A DNA stretch of 64,000 bases. It comes from Actinoplanes palleronii (GTDB lineage Bacteria; Actinomycetota; Actinomycetes; Mycobacteriales; Micromonosporaceae). A model generated the notes under the pieces. It worked only from the letters and a program-made list of their open reading frames with translations. It was not told the origin of the DNA and did not search any database. The stretch covers positions 62,001 to 126,000 of the forward strand of contig NZ_BOMS01000014.1 in assembly GCF_016862315.1 (NCBI RefSeq), in the 5' to 3' direction. A program made the position numbers and the translations under genes. This document shows positions 17,547 to 25,494 of this stretch, piece by piece; positions within the stretch are counted from its first letter, which is position 1; each line of letters starts with the position of its first letter.

Positions 17547-18391
17547 CCGGCCCGGCGCAGGCGCACCACGAGGGCGCGGGCCCAGGCGGCCGTCCCGGCG
17601 ATGACCAGGGCCGGGAACAGCACGTACGGCTCCCAGAGCGCTCCCGGCGGGTCCGGCGGGACCACCACGGCCGGGGCGAACAGCTCGCCGGTCACCGCGA
17701 GCGTCGGCAGGGCCAGCAGCGCCGACCCGATCCACGCCGACCGGCGCCACGGCCGGCGGCCGGACTGCCGGGCGGTGACCTTCAGTGCGGCCCAGCCGCC
17801 CAGCAGCAGGCCGAGCCCCCAGCCGAGCAGGGCCAGCGGCCGGACCAGGGCCGGTTCCGGGTGCCAGAAGACGATGCCGCTCTCCGCCACCCAGTGATCG
17901 TCCTGGTAGAAGCCCAGATCGTCGTGGTAGACGGCGATCTCCACGTCGTCGCGGCGGGCGGTCACGTAGGCCTCCGCTGCCACGCCGGCCAGGTCCCAGC
18001 GCCCGGAGTCCGGCAGGATCCGCCAGCCGGTGCGCTCCAGGGTGGCCCGGACCTCGGCGACGTCCGGCACGTCGACCGGCAGCAGCACCGAGCCGCCGGC
18101 GTATTCGTCGTCGCCGAGGATCAGCGGCGCGACGCCCGAGGAGTCCGAACCGAAGATCGTGTCCTGCCGCTCGATCCCGCCCACCCGGGCGCCGGGCAGC
18201 AGCTCACCGGCGAGCGCGGTGGCCCGCTGGTCGCTCGGCAGTGGACCGGCGTCGCGCCAGCCCAGCCAGGCGCCGCACCCGGCCAGCGCCGCCGCGACGG
18301 TGAGCGCCACCACGGCCACCGCGCACCAGCGCAGGATCCGGTGCCCGGCACGGTGCCCGGTGTGCTGCACGTCGGTGGCGAGAATCGACAT
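17543..18391 (-). CDS. Hypothetical membrane protein with long extracytoplasmic loop
   Basis: A 282-residue protein. One membrane segment or signal anchor (about 20-42, ending near LAGCGAW) is followed by an external domain of about 130 residues, then three C-terminal membrane segments at about 180-280. The external part has VAEVRATLERTGWRI and YHDDLGFYQDDHWVAESG, which I cannot assign. A lipobox-like LAGC lies inside the first segment but is followed by A-W, so lipidation is uncertain. The gene overlaps its convergent neighbour by 4 bp and is followed upstream by the phosphatase-like gene. Confidence 0.65.
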   Translation of the reverse strand: MSILATDVQHTGHRAGHRILRWCAVAVVALTVAAALAGCGAWLGWRDAGPLPSDQRATALAGELLPGARVGGIERQDTIFGSDSSGVAPLILGDDEYAGGSVLLPVDVPDVAEVRATLERTGWRILPDSGRWDLAGVAAEAYVTARRDDVEIAVYHDDLGFYQDDHWVAESGIVFWHPEPALVRPLALLGWGLGLLLGGWAALKVTARQSGRRPWRRSAWIGSALLALPTLAVTGELFAPAVVVPPDPPGALWEPYVLFPALVIAGTAAWARALVVRLRRAG

Positions 18392-18412
18392 CCGCGAACC
18401 CTAGAACATCGG

Positions 18413-18853
18413 TCAGAGCGTGTGGAAGCGGTCGACGAAGCGCCGCTGCCACGGCGTCTCCACGGCACGGTGGTGGTAGTGCTCGCGCACGAACCCGACC
18501 GCCTCGGCCGCCGGCAGCCCGTCCAGCACGGCCAGGCAGGCCAGCGCGGTTCCGGTCCGGCCCCGGCCGCCCCAGCAGGCGATCTCGACCCGCTCACGGT
18601 CCGCGCGGGTCCAGGCTTCTATCAACACCACTTTCGCGTACGCGGGGTCAGCCGGCAGCCAGAAGTCCCGCCAGCGCACCCAGCGCGTCTCCCACCCGAC
18701 CTCGGGCGGTTCCGCGCCGAGCAGGTACACGCCGAAGCGCGGCGGGTGCCCGGACGGCATCGCCGCACGCAGCCCGCGGCCCCGGACCAGTCGCCCGGAC
18801 GGCAGTCGCAGCACCCCGGCCGCTCCCGGCTCCCAGCCGGCAAATTGGCTCAC
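18413..18853 (-). CDS. Protein-tyrosine phosphatase-like protein
   Basis: A 146-residue protein with the CX5R phosphatase loop CWGGRGRTG, with C93 as predicted nucleophile and R99 as phosphate ligand. The later helix EAVGFVREHYHHRAVETPWQRRFV is typical of small dual-specificity or protein phosphatases. GTG at 18853 is chosen; the long open frame further upstream overlaps the MFS gene on the other strand and is a shadow. The divergent gap to the MFS gene is only 34 bp. The target is unknown. Confidence 0.72.
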   Translation of the reverse strand: MSQFAGWEPGAAGVLRLPSGRLVRGRGLRAAMPSGHPPRFGVYLLGAEPPEVGWETRWVRWRDFWLPADPAYAKVVLIEAWTRADRERVEIACWGGRGRTGTALACLAVLDGLPAAEAVGFVREHYHHRAVETPWQRRFVDRFHTL

Positions 18854-18887
18854 GCCGAGAAATGTTATTCCGTAAGGTGCGGTCCTG

Positions 18888-20108
18888 ATGATCGCTCCTT
18901 TGGTCCGCACCGTGCTGCCCCCTCGTCTCGGCGCTGATTTCCGCTGGCTGGTCGGCTCGTCCTGGGCGACGAACCTCGGTGACGGCATCTCCGCGGCGGC
19001 CGGTCCGCTGCTCGTCGCCTCGCTCACCGACGACCCGTTCCGGATCTCGTTGGCCGCTCTGCTCTCCTGGGCCCCGCCGCTGGTCTGCGGCCTGTACGCC
19101 GGGGTGCTCTCGGACCGGCACGACCGCCGCCGGATCCTGCTGCTCGCCAACGCGGTCCGGGTGCTGGTGCTGCTCGCCCTGATCGGCACGCTGGCCACCG
19201 GCCGGCTCTCGGTGGAGCTCGCCCTGCTCGGGCTGGGGCTGCTCAGCACGGCCGAGGTGTTCGCCGACAACACCACCGGGACGCTCGCGCCGATGCTGGT
19301 GGACCGGGCCGACCTGCCGCTGGCCAACGCCCGGCTGTCGGCCGGGTTCATCACGCTGAACCAGCTGGCCGGCCCGCCGCTGGGCGCCGCGCTGTTCGCC
19401 GCCGGCCGGGCCTGGCCGCTGGCCGGCGAGGTGCTGCTGCTGGTGGCCGGCACGCTGCTGGTCTCCCGGGTCCGGCTGCCGGCGCACAGCCGGCCCGCGA
19501 CGGCCGGGGTGCGCCGCGACGTGGCCGAGGGGGTCCGCTGGGTGGTGCGCCACCCGGCGGTCCGGACCCTCTGCCTGATCGTGCTGATCTTCAACCTGGC
19601 GTTCGGGGCGTCCTGGTCGGTGCTGGTGCTCTACGTGAGCGAGCGGCTCGGGCTGGGCTCGATCGGCTTCGGCCTGGTCACCACGGTGATGGCGGCCGGC
19701 GGGATCCTCGCCACCGGCGCGTACGGCTGGCTCACCGCCCGGGTCAGCCTGGGCAACCTGATGCGGATCGGCCTGTTCATCGAGACCGGCACCCACGCGG
19801 TGCTCGGGTTCACCGCCTCGCCGTGGGTGGCGCTCCCGACGTTCTTCCTGTTCGGCGTGCACGAGTTCGTCTGGCGGACCACGGCGACCACGGTCCGGCA
19901 GCGGTCGGTGCCGACGCACCTGCAGGGCCGGGTCGGCGCGGTCAGCGTCATCTGCATCTACGGCGGGCTGGTGGTCGGCGCGGCGGCCGGCGGCGTGCTG
20001 GCCTCGCGGTACGGCGTGGCCGCCCCGTTCCAGGTGGCGTTCGTCTGCGCGGCGATCTTCCTGGCCGTGCTGTGGCCGCAGATGAAACACATCGCCCACG
20101 ACGACTGA
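18888..20108 (+). CDS. MFS transporter (exporter-like)
   Basis: A 406-residue major facilitator protein with about twelve hydrophobic segments. The loop GVLSDRHDRRRILLLANAVR after segment 2 matches the MFS loop 2-3 motif. It resembles the MFS_3 (EntS-like) group of siderophore or drug exporters by overall layout. The substrate cannot be read from sequence. Its stop lies 18 bp before the argS leader peptide. Confidence 0.85.
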   Translation: MIAPLVRTVLPPRLGADFRWLVGSSWATNLGDGISAAAGPLLVASLTDDPFRISLAALLSWAPPLVCGLYAGVLSDRHDRRRILLLANAVRVLVLLALIGTLATGRLSVELALLGLGLLSTAEVFADNTTGTLAPMLVDRADLPLANARLSAGFITLNQLAGPPLGAALFAAGRAWPLAGEVLLLVAGTLLVSRVRLPAHSRPATAGVRRDVAEGVRWVVRHPAVRTLCLIVLIFNLAFGASWSVLVLYVSERLGLGSIGFGLVTTVMAAGGILATGAYGWLTARVSLGNLMRIGLFIETGTHAVLGFTASPWVALPTFFLFGVHEFVWRTTATTVRQRSVPTHLQGRVGAVSVICIYGGLVVGAAAGGVLASRYGVAAPFQVAFVCAAIFLAVLWPQMKHIAHDD

Positions 20109-20114
20109 GGCCGC

Positions 20115-20126
20115 TATAGTCGCGGC
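20115..20126 (+). promoter_or_regulatory. -10 element for a leaderless argS leader transcript
   Basis: TATAGT at 20115-20120 is separated by 6 nt from the ATG at 20127, the spacing expected when transcription starts at the A of the ATG. There is no ribosome-binding site. The -35 region lies inside the end of the MFS gene and shows no clear consensus. Confidence 0.5.
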
Positions 20127-20177
20127 ATGCACAGCACCTTCAGCGAGCGACGCCGGCGACTTCACGGCCGCCGCTGA
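20127..20177 (+). CDS. Arginine-rich leader peptide of argS
   Basis: A 16-codon ORF reads MHSTFSERRRRLHGRR and ends in TGA. Six of 16 codons are arginine: a run of four (CGA CGC CGG CGA, codons 8-11) and two CGC codons just before the stop. It precedes the arginyl-tRNA synthetase gene by about 90 bp and is followed by a strong GC hairpin. This is the layout of ribosome-mediated attenuation: when charged tRNA-Arg is scarce, the ribosome stalls on the arginine run. The reading is direct; the regulatory role is inferred from the match between the codon content and the gene controlled. Confidence 0.7.
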   Translation: MHSTFSERRRRLHGRR

Positions 20178-20211
20178 ACTGTGCTTTCCGCCGGCGGGTC
20201 GATCCCGCCGG
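20168..20211 (+). terminator. argS attenuator: Attenuator-like hairpin with competing antiterminator
   Basis: CCGGCGGG (20191-20198) pairs perfectly with CCCGCCGG (20204-20211) around a 5-nt loop. No T-run follows, as is usual for high-GC actinobacteria. CCGCCG at 20168-20173, within the last codons of the leader peptide, can instead pair with CGGCGG at 20192-20197 and would block the terminator stem. Stalling at codons 8-11 would leave that segment free, while translation to the stop would cover it. Confidence 0.55.
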
Positions 20212-20268
20212 TTGCTGACGTGTCACTCCGGTCGACCCGCTTCGTTCGTACGATGAATGGGGTTGATC

Positions 20269-21912
20269 GTGAATTTTGAATCTCTCCTGTCGGATCGGCT
20301 GGCACCCGCGCTGGAAGCGGTCGCCGGCCATCCGGTCGATCCGGCGGTGCGGGCGTCGCCGCACGCCGACTTCCAGTCCGGTGCGCCGCTGGCCCTGGCC
20401 CGGGAGCTGGGCCGGGCGCCCCAGGAGATCGCCGCCGAGGTGGCCACGCGTGCCGACCTGGCCGGGCTCGCCGAGATCACCGTCTCCGGTCCGGGGTTCC
20501 TGAACCTGACGATCGGCGACGACCTGCTCGCCGAGAGTCTGCGGCTGACCGGTGCTGATCAGCGGCTCGGTGTGCCCGCGACCGCCGCGCCGGAGCGGAT
20601 CGTGATCGACTACTCCGGGCCGAACGTGGCCAAGGAGATGCACGTCGGGCACCTGCGGTCGACGATCATCGGGGATGCGCTGGCCCGGACGCTGGAGTGG
20701 CTGGGCCACGACGTGGTCCGGGTGAATCACCTGGGCGACTGGGGGACCCCGTTCGGGATGCTCGTCGAGCACCTGGTCGACCTGGGCGGCGCGGCTGATC
20801 ACTCGATCCGGGATCTGACCGCGTTCTATCAGGACGCCCGGGTCAAGTTCGACACCGACGACGACTTCCGGACCCGGGCCCGGCTGCGGGTGGTGGCGCT
20901 GCAGTCCGGCGATCCGCTCTCCCGGGACCTGTGGCAGCGGCTGGTGGCCCAGTCCGAACGCTACTTCCTGGACGTCTACCAGCGGCTCGGCGTCACCCTC
21001 GGCCCGGACGACTTCGCCGGTGAGAGCCGTTATCAGGACGACCTTCCGGTGCTGGTGGCCGAGCTGCTGGCGCAGGGTCTGCTGACCGATAGCGACGGCG
21101 CGCTGTGCGCGTTCCCGGACGGGTTCACCGGGCGGGACGGCGACGCGCTGCCGCTGATCGTGCGCAAGGCCGACGGCGGTTTCGGGTACGCCGCGACCGA
21201 CCTGGCCGCGATCCGGCACCGGGTCGGCACGCTCGGCGCGGACCGGTTGCTCTACGTGGTCGGCGCACCGCAGCGCACCCACTTCGAGATGGTCTTCGCG
21301 GTGGCCCGGAAGGCCGGCTGGCTGCCCGGCGGGGTGACCGCCGAGCACCTCGGGTTCGGCTCGATCCTGGGCGCGGACGGCAAGATGCTGAAGACCCGGG
21401 CCGGCGACACGATCAAGCTGGCCGAGCTGCTGGACGAGGCGGTGGCCCGGGCGACCGCGCCGGCCATCGGGATCGGCGCGATCAAATACGCCGATCTCTC
21501 CGGTGACCGGCGGGGCGACTACGTCTTCGACTGGGACCGGATGCTGGCCAGCACCGGCAACACCGGTCCCTACCTGCAGTACGCCTACGCCCGGATCCGG
21601 TCGCTGTTCCGCAAGGCCGGCACCGGGCCGGGACCGGTGACGGTGACCGAACCGGCCGAGCGGGCCCTGGCCCTGACCCTGCTCGGTTTCGAGCCGGCGC
21701 TCCGGGCCGCCGCCGGTCAGGCCGAGCCGCACCGGCTGGCCGGATACCTGCACGACCTGGCCGTGGCCTTCTCGGTCTTCTACGAGCGGTGCCCGGTGCT
21801 GCGGGCCGCCGACGACGTGCGGGCCAGCCGGCTGGGGCTGGCCGAGCTGACCGCCCGCACCCTCCACACCGGAATGTTTCTGCTGGGTATCGAGACGCTC
21901 GAGGAGATTTGA
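20269..21912 (+). CDS. argS: Arginyl-tRNA synthetase
   Basis: A class I aminoacyl-tRNA synthetase of about 547 residues. It has the HIGH-type motif KEMHVGHLRSTIIGDAL, a C-terminal anticodon-binding (DALR-type) domain, and GADGKMLKTRAGDTIKL in place of KMSKS, all normal for ArgRS. GTG at 20269 is chosen because GGGG lies 6 nt upstream; ATG at 20257 lacks a ribosome site. It attaches arginine to tRNA-Arg. An arginine-rich leader peptide and hairpin precede it, suggesting control by tRNA-Arg charging. Confidence 0.95.
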   Translation: MNFESLLSDRLAPALEAVAGHPVDPAVRASPHADFQSGAPLALARELGRAPQEIAAEVATRADLAGLAEITVSGPGFLNLTIGDDLLAESLRLTGADQRLGVPATAAPERIVIDYSGPNVAKEMHVGHLRSTIIGDALARTLEWLGHDVVRVNHLGDWGTPFGMLVEHLVDLGGAADHSIRDLTAFYQDARVKFDTDDDFRTRARLRVVALQSGDPLSRDLWQRLVAQSERYFLDVYQRLGVTLGPDDFAGESRYQDDLPVLVAELLAQGLLTDSDGALCAFPDGFTGRDGDALPLIVRKADGGFGYAATDLAAIRHRVGTLGADRLLYVVGAPQRTHFEMVFAVARKAGWLPGGVTAEHLGFGSILGADGKMLKTRAGDTIKLAELLDEAVARATAPAIGIGAIKYADLSGDRRGDYVFDWDRMLASTGNTGPYLQYAYARIRSLFRKAGTGPGPVTVTEPAERALALTLLGFEPALRAAAGQAEPHRLAGYLHDLAVAFSVFYERCPVLRAADDVRASRLGLAELTARTLHTGMFLLGIETLEEI

Positions 21913-21982
21913 GGAAAGTTGATCACCGCGCAACCTTCCGTTGATCGACCGATGACCTGATCCCCCGTTAGGGTGCTTCTTT

Positions 21983-22005
21983 CGGCGCGCCCACAAGGCG
22001 CGCCG
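21983..22005. terminator. Perfect 9-bp hairpin between argS and the 5'-nucleotidase gene
   Basis: CGGCGCGCC pairs perfectly with GGCGCGCCG around the 5-nt loop CCACAA-like sequence. It is 70 bp beyond argS and 28 bp before the next ATG. It may terminate argS or be a structured 5' leader; no T-run is seen. Confidence 0.55.
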
Positions 22006-22032
22006 CTTGAACTCCCCTGCGAAAGGCTCGCA

Positions 22033-23835
22033 ATGACGCTTCCCAACGGCGTATCGCGGCGTGGCGTGCTGGCGGTCTCGGCCGCCGCCGCTGCGGCACC
22101 GCTCGCCTTCCCCGGCTCGGCGCAGGCCGGCGGCAAGGGCGCCCCGAAGCCCCCGAAGACCCCCGAGACGTTCCAGCTGACCGTGCTGGGCACCTCGGAC
22201 ACGCACGGCAACGTGTACAACTGGGACTACTACAAGGACGCCGAGTACGACGACTCCGCGCACAACGACGTCGGTGTCGCCAAGCTGGCCGCGCTCGTGA
22301 ACAAGCTGCGCGCCGAGGCGACCGGCGCCACGCTGGTGCTCGACGCCGGTGACACGATCCAGGGCACCCCGCTGGCGACCTACTACGCCAAGCAGGAGCC
22401 GATCACCGAGACCGGCGCGAAGCACCCGATGGCCAAGGCCATGAACGTGCTGCACTACGACGCGATCACGCTGGGCAACCACGAGTTCAACTACGGCCTG
22501 CCGCTGCTGAACCTGTGGATCCGGCAGCTCGGCTTCCCGGCCCTGGCCGCCAACGCGGTCAGCGCGAAGACCGGCAAGCCGGCGTTCACGCCGTACATCA
22601 TCAAGAAGGTCTCGCTCGGCAAGCACGCGCCCACCCTGCGCGTCGGCATCCTGGGCCTGACCAACCCGGGCGTGGCGATCTGGGACAAGGGCAACGTCGA
22701 GGGCAAGCTCAACTTCCTCGACATGGTGGCGACCGCCGCCAAGTGGGTGCCGATCATGCGGCGCAACGGCGCCGACGTCGTGATCATCTCGGCGCACGGT
22801 GGCGACAGCGGCACCTCCAGCTACGGCACCGAGCTGCCGAACGAGAACCCGTCCGCGCTGATCGCCGAGCAGGTCCCGGGGATCGACGCGATCCTGTTCG
22901 GGCACGCGCACAACGAGGTCGCGCAGCGCTTCGTCACGAACACCAAGACCGGCACCCAGGTGCTGCTCTCCGAGCCGTCGAAGTTCGGCCAGCGGCTCAC
23001 CAAGATGGACTTCACGCTGGTGCGCGAGCACGGCTGCTGGAAGATCACCACGAAGGCGTCGGCCACGCTGAACACCAACACCGTCGAGGCCGACCCGAAG
23101 GTGCTGGCCGCGGTGAAGGGCCAGCACGAGAAGACCGTGGCGTACATCAACCAGGTCGTCGCGGCGTCGACCGCGGAGCTGTCCGCGGCCACCTCGCGGT
23201 ACGAGGACACCCCGATCCTCGACTACATCAACAAGGTGCAGACCGACACGGTGGTGGCCGCGCTGGCCGGCACCGCGTACGCGGCTCTGCCGGTCCTCTC
23301 GATCGCCGCGCCGTTCAGCCGGACCGCGGTGTTCCCGAAGGGCGACGTCAAGATCAAGGACGTCGCGGGGCTGTACATCTACGACAACACCCTGGAAGCC
23401 GTCGTGCTGACCGGCGCCGAGGTGCGTGCCTACCTGGAGTACTCGGCGAAGTACTTCAACACGTACGCGGTCGGCGCCGTCGTCGACCCGGCGACCATCA
23501 ACGTCAGCACGGTGCCGGACTACAACTACGACACCCTCTCCGGCGTCGAGTACGACATCGACATCAGCAAGCCGGTCGGCAGCCGGATCACCAAGCTGCA
23601 GCTCAACGGCGTCGACGTGGCCGCCGACGCGCAGTTCGTGATCGCGGTGAACAACTACCGGCGGTCCGGTGGCGGCGCGTTCCCGGGCATCGTGAAGACC
23701 CAGGTCTACAACGAGCAGAAGGAGATCCGTCAGCTCCTGATCGACTGGGCGCAGGCCAAGGGCAAGATCGACCCGGCCGACTTCTTCGCGAAGAACTGGC
23801 AGCTGGTCCGCGAGGGTGTGCCGGTCACGTTCTGA
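22033..23835 (+). CDS. Exported 5'-nucleotidase / 2',3'-cyclic phosphodiesterase
   Basis: A 600-residue UshA/CpdB-type enzyme. A Tat signal peptide has VSRRGVLAVSAAAAAAP with cleavage near AQA-GG. The metallophosphatase domain shows TSDTHGN, DAGDTIQG, GNHEFNYG and GHAHNE metal-binding motifs, followed by a C-terminal 5'-nucleotidase domain (YDNTLEAVVLTGAEVRAYLE). It hydrolyses extracellular nucleotides to nucleosides and phosphate. ATG at 22033 has GAAAGG upstream; the longer frame from 21973 crosses the hairpin and is not used. Confidence 0.92.
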   Translation: MTLPNGVSRRGVLAVSAAAAAAPLAFPGSAQAGGKGAPKPPKTPETFQLTVLGTSDTHGNVYNWDYYKDAEYDDSAHNDVGVAKLAALVNKLRAEATGATLVLDAGDTIQGTPLATYYAKQEPITETGAKHPMAKAMNVLHYDAITLGNHEFNYGLPLLNLWIRQLGFPALAANAVSAKTGKPAFTPYIIKKVSLGKHAPTLRVGILGLTNPGVAIWDKGNVEGKLNFLDMVATAAKWVPIMRRNGADVVIISAHGGDSGTSSYGTELPNENPSALIAEQVPGIDAILFGHAHNEVAQRFVTNTKTGTQVLLSEPSKFGQRLTKMDFTLVREHGCWKITTKASATLNTNTVEADPKVLAAVKGQHEKTVAYINQVVAASTAELSAATSRYEDTPILDYINKVQTDTVVAALAGTAYAALPVLSIAAPFSRTAVFPKGDVKIKDVAGLYIYDNTLEAVVLTGAEVRAYLEYSAKYFNTYAVGAVVDPATINVSTVPDYNYDTLSGVEYDIDISKPVGSRITKLQLNGVDVAADAQFVIAVNNYRRSGGGAFPGIVKTQVYNEQKEIRQLLIDWAQAKGKIDPADFFAKNWQLVREGVPVTF

Positions 23836-23856
23836 CCAGCACGCACCGGCCGGCCG

Positions 23857-24501
23857 CTACTTGGTCGTCTCCCAGCTGCCGCGGGCGTCCGCCTCGATGG
23901 TCATCAAGGCGGACCGCCCGTCGGTCAGCAGGAACGTGCAGTCGTAACGGCGCAGCCCGTCCGCGCCACGGTCACCGACCGGCACACACGCGCCGGTCTT
24001 GACCGTAGTGCCGACGGCGGCCTCCACCCGGCCGTCGCCGAACACCTTCTCCTGCACCGCTTCGGTGGCCTGGTCCTCGACCTGGGTCCGGTGCAGCGGC
24101 AGCACCACGTCGACCGCGAGCGCCGTCCAGAACGCCCCGCCGGCCACCGCCGTCACCACGAACGCCACCCAGTACGGCGCGCGCCGCCGGCCGTACGCCC
24201 GGGCCTTCCGCGACCGCTGCATCGCCGAGACCACGCCCAGCAGGCTGAACAGGAACGTCCAGGCCACCACCGGCCGCCAGGACGGCGCGTCCGGGCGGGC
24301 CGAGCCGGTCATCTCGTGCGGGAAGCGGACCAGCAACTGGCCGTGCTTGTTGCTGGGCGAGCCGTACGGCGGGACCACACCGCCGAACGGCAGCGGCTCC
24401 AGTTCCTCCGTCGCCGCCGCCTCGGCCGTGTCGATCCACGGCGGAGAGACCGGGTACGGCAGCGGCTCGTGCGGGGTCTGCGGGGTCTGAACGGTCGTCA
24501 T
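23857..24501 (-). CDS. Hypothetical membrane protein with proline-rich N-terminus
   Basis: A 214-residue protein. A proline-rich cytosolic part is followed by two membrane segments at about residues 80-100 and 115-137, then a C-terminal external domain with two cysteines (GACVPVGDRGADGLRRYDC) likely to form a disulfide. ATG at 24501 is chosen; upstream sequence in frame is arginine-rich shadow. It lies 22 bp past the converging nucleotidase. The function is unknown. Confidence 0.6.
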   Translation of the reverse strand: MTTVQTPQTPHEPLPYPVSPPWIDTAEAAATEELEPLPFGGVVPPYGSPSNKHGQLLVRFPHEMTGSARPDAPSWRPVVAWTFLFSLLGVVSAMQRSRKARAYGRRRAPYWVAFVVTAVAGGAFWTALAVDVVLPLHRTQVEDQATEAVQEKVFGDGRVEAAVGTTVKTGACVPVGDRGADGLRRYDCTFLLTDGRSALMTIEADARGSWETTK

Positions 24502-24584
24502 CGGTGCGGCCCTTCCGGTAGCGGCCCGGGTGCAGTCTCCGTGCCACCCGCGATCATCGGCCGCTACCGGTCCCAGTTGAGGAT

Positions 24585-25445
24585 TCAGCTCTTCTCGGTT
24601 GCATTTCCGGTGCCGTCCAGCGGCACCTGCATCTCGGTGAGCCACTTGTCGAGCTCGCCGTCCGGGCAGTGCAGGTACACCTCACGGGCGAAACCGGGCG
24701 GAACCGGCCGGAGCCCGTTGTCCTCGATCCAGGTGGCGATCCGCTCGCCGGTGCGGAACGCCTCCGACATCGGCCCCTCGTGCACCGAGGTGGCCGCGTC
24801 GATCGGCGGCAGCACCACCACGTCGAACCCGGCCGAGCCGACCTCGGCGTCACCGATCGGGAACGCCGCGTGCGCGGTGATCGTCTCGTCGCCGGGCCCG
24901 GTCGGCGCCGGCCGGTAGTACGCCAGCGACGAACCGGTGATCGCGACCCCGGCCTGCTCCAGCAGCTCCGCCAGGCGGGGGAAGAGCGGCGACAGGTTCT
25001 CGGTGATCGACGTGGGGTGGTCGTACCCCAGGGCGGTGGTGGACAGTTCCGCCACCCGCAGTGCCGGGATCCGCTTGAAGAGGACATCTCCGGTGTTCAT
25101 ATGACCCTCCGTCTCGATCATGCGGAGACGCGCGTCGACCAGGGCCAGGCGGGCGTTGTCCCGCTCCACCTGCACGGCCAGCTCGGCCCGCCGCAGTCGC
25201 AGCATCCCGCGCAGCTCACCGGTGTCGACCTTCTCCTCGATCATCACCTGCACCTGTTGCAGGCTGAAGCCGAGGTCCTTGAGGGCGAGGATCCGGTTGA
25301 GCCGCCGCAGCTGCTCCGCCGTGTAGTAGCGGTAGCCGCTGTGCGGGTCGACGTGGGCGGGGCGGAGCAGGCCGATGGCGTCGTAGTGGCGCAGCATGCG
25401 CACCGACACCCGGCTCAGACCGGCGAAGTCTCCGATACTCAACAT
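24585..25445 (-). CDS. MerR-family regulator with effector-binding domain
   Basis: A 286-residue protein. The N-terminal MerR winged helix is MLSIGDFAGLSRVSVRMLRHYDAIGLLRPAHVD with a following YRYYTAEQLRRL, then a coiled-coil dimerisation helix (about 75-115). The C-terminal 160 residues form a GyrI/BmrR-like effector-binding domain, indicated by the VYLHCPDGELDKWLTEMQVPLD ending. Such regulators activate multidrug transporter genes after binding lipophilic cations. No transporter is adjacent, so the target is unknown. Confidence 0.87.
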   Translation of the reverse strand: MLSIGDFAGLSRVSVRMLRHYDAIGLLRPAHVDPHSGYRYYTAEQLRRLNRILALKDLGFSLQQVQVMIEEKVDTGELRGMLRLRRAELAVQVERDNARLALVDARLRMIETEGHMNTGDVLFKRIPALRVAELSTTALGYDHPTSITENLSPLFPRLAELLEQAGVAITGSSLAYYRPAPTGPGDETITAHAAFPIGDAEVGSAGFDVVVLPPIDAATSVHEGPMSEAFRTGERIATWIEDNGLRPVPPGFAREVYLHCPDGELDKWLTEMQVPLDGTGNATEKS

Positions 25446-25494
25446 GGTCGGTCCACCGTCCCGCCTGACACGGTGTGAGGGTCAACCCCGGCTG

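Noticed and set aside
20178-20268. T-box or other tRNA-sensing riboswitch before argS
   Set aside because: No T-box sequence or specifier loop is visible, and the region is too short; the Arg-rich leader peptide explains the layout better.
20140-23127. 995-codon minus-strand ORF
   Set aside because: Antisense shadow of argS and the 5'-nucleotidase gene.
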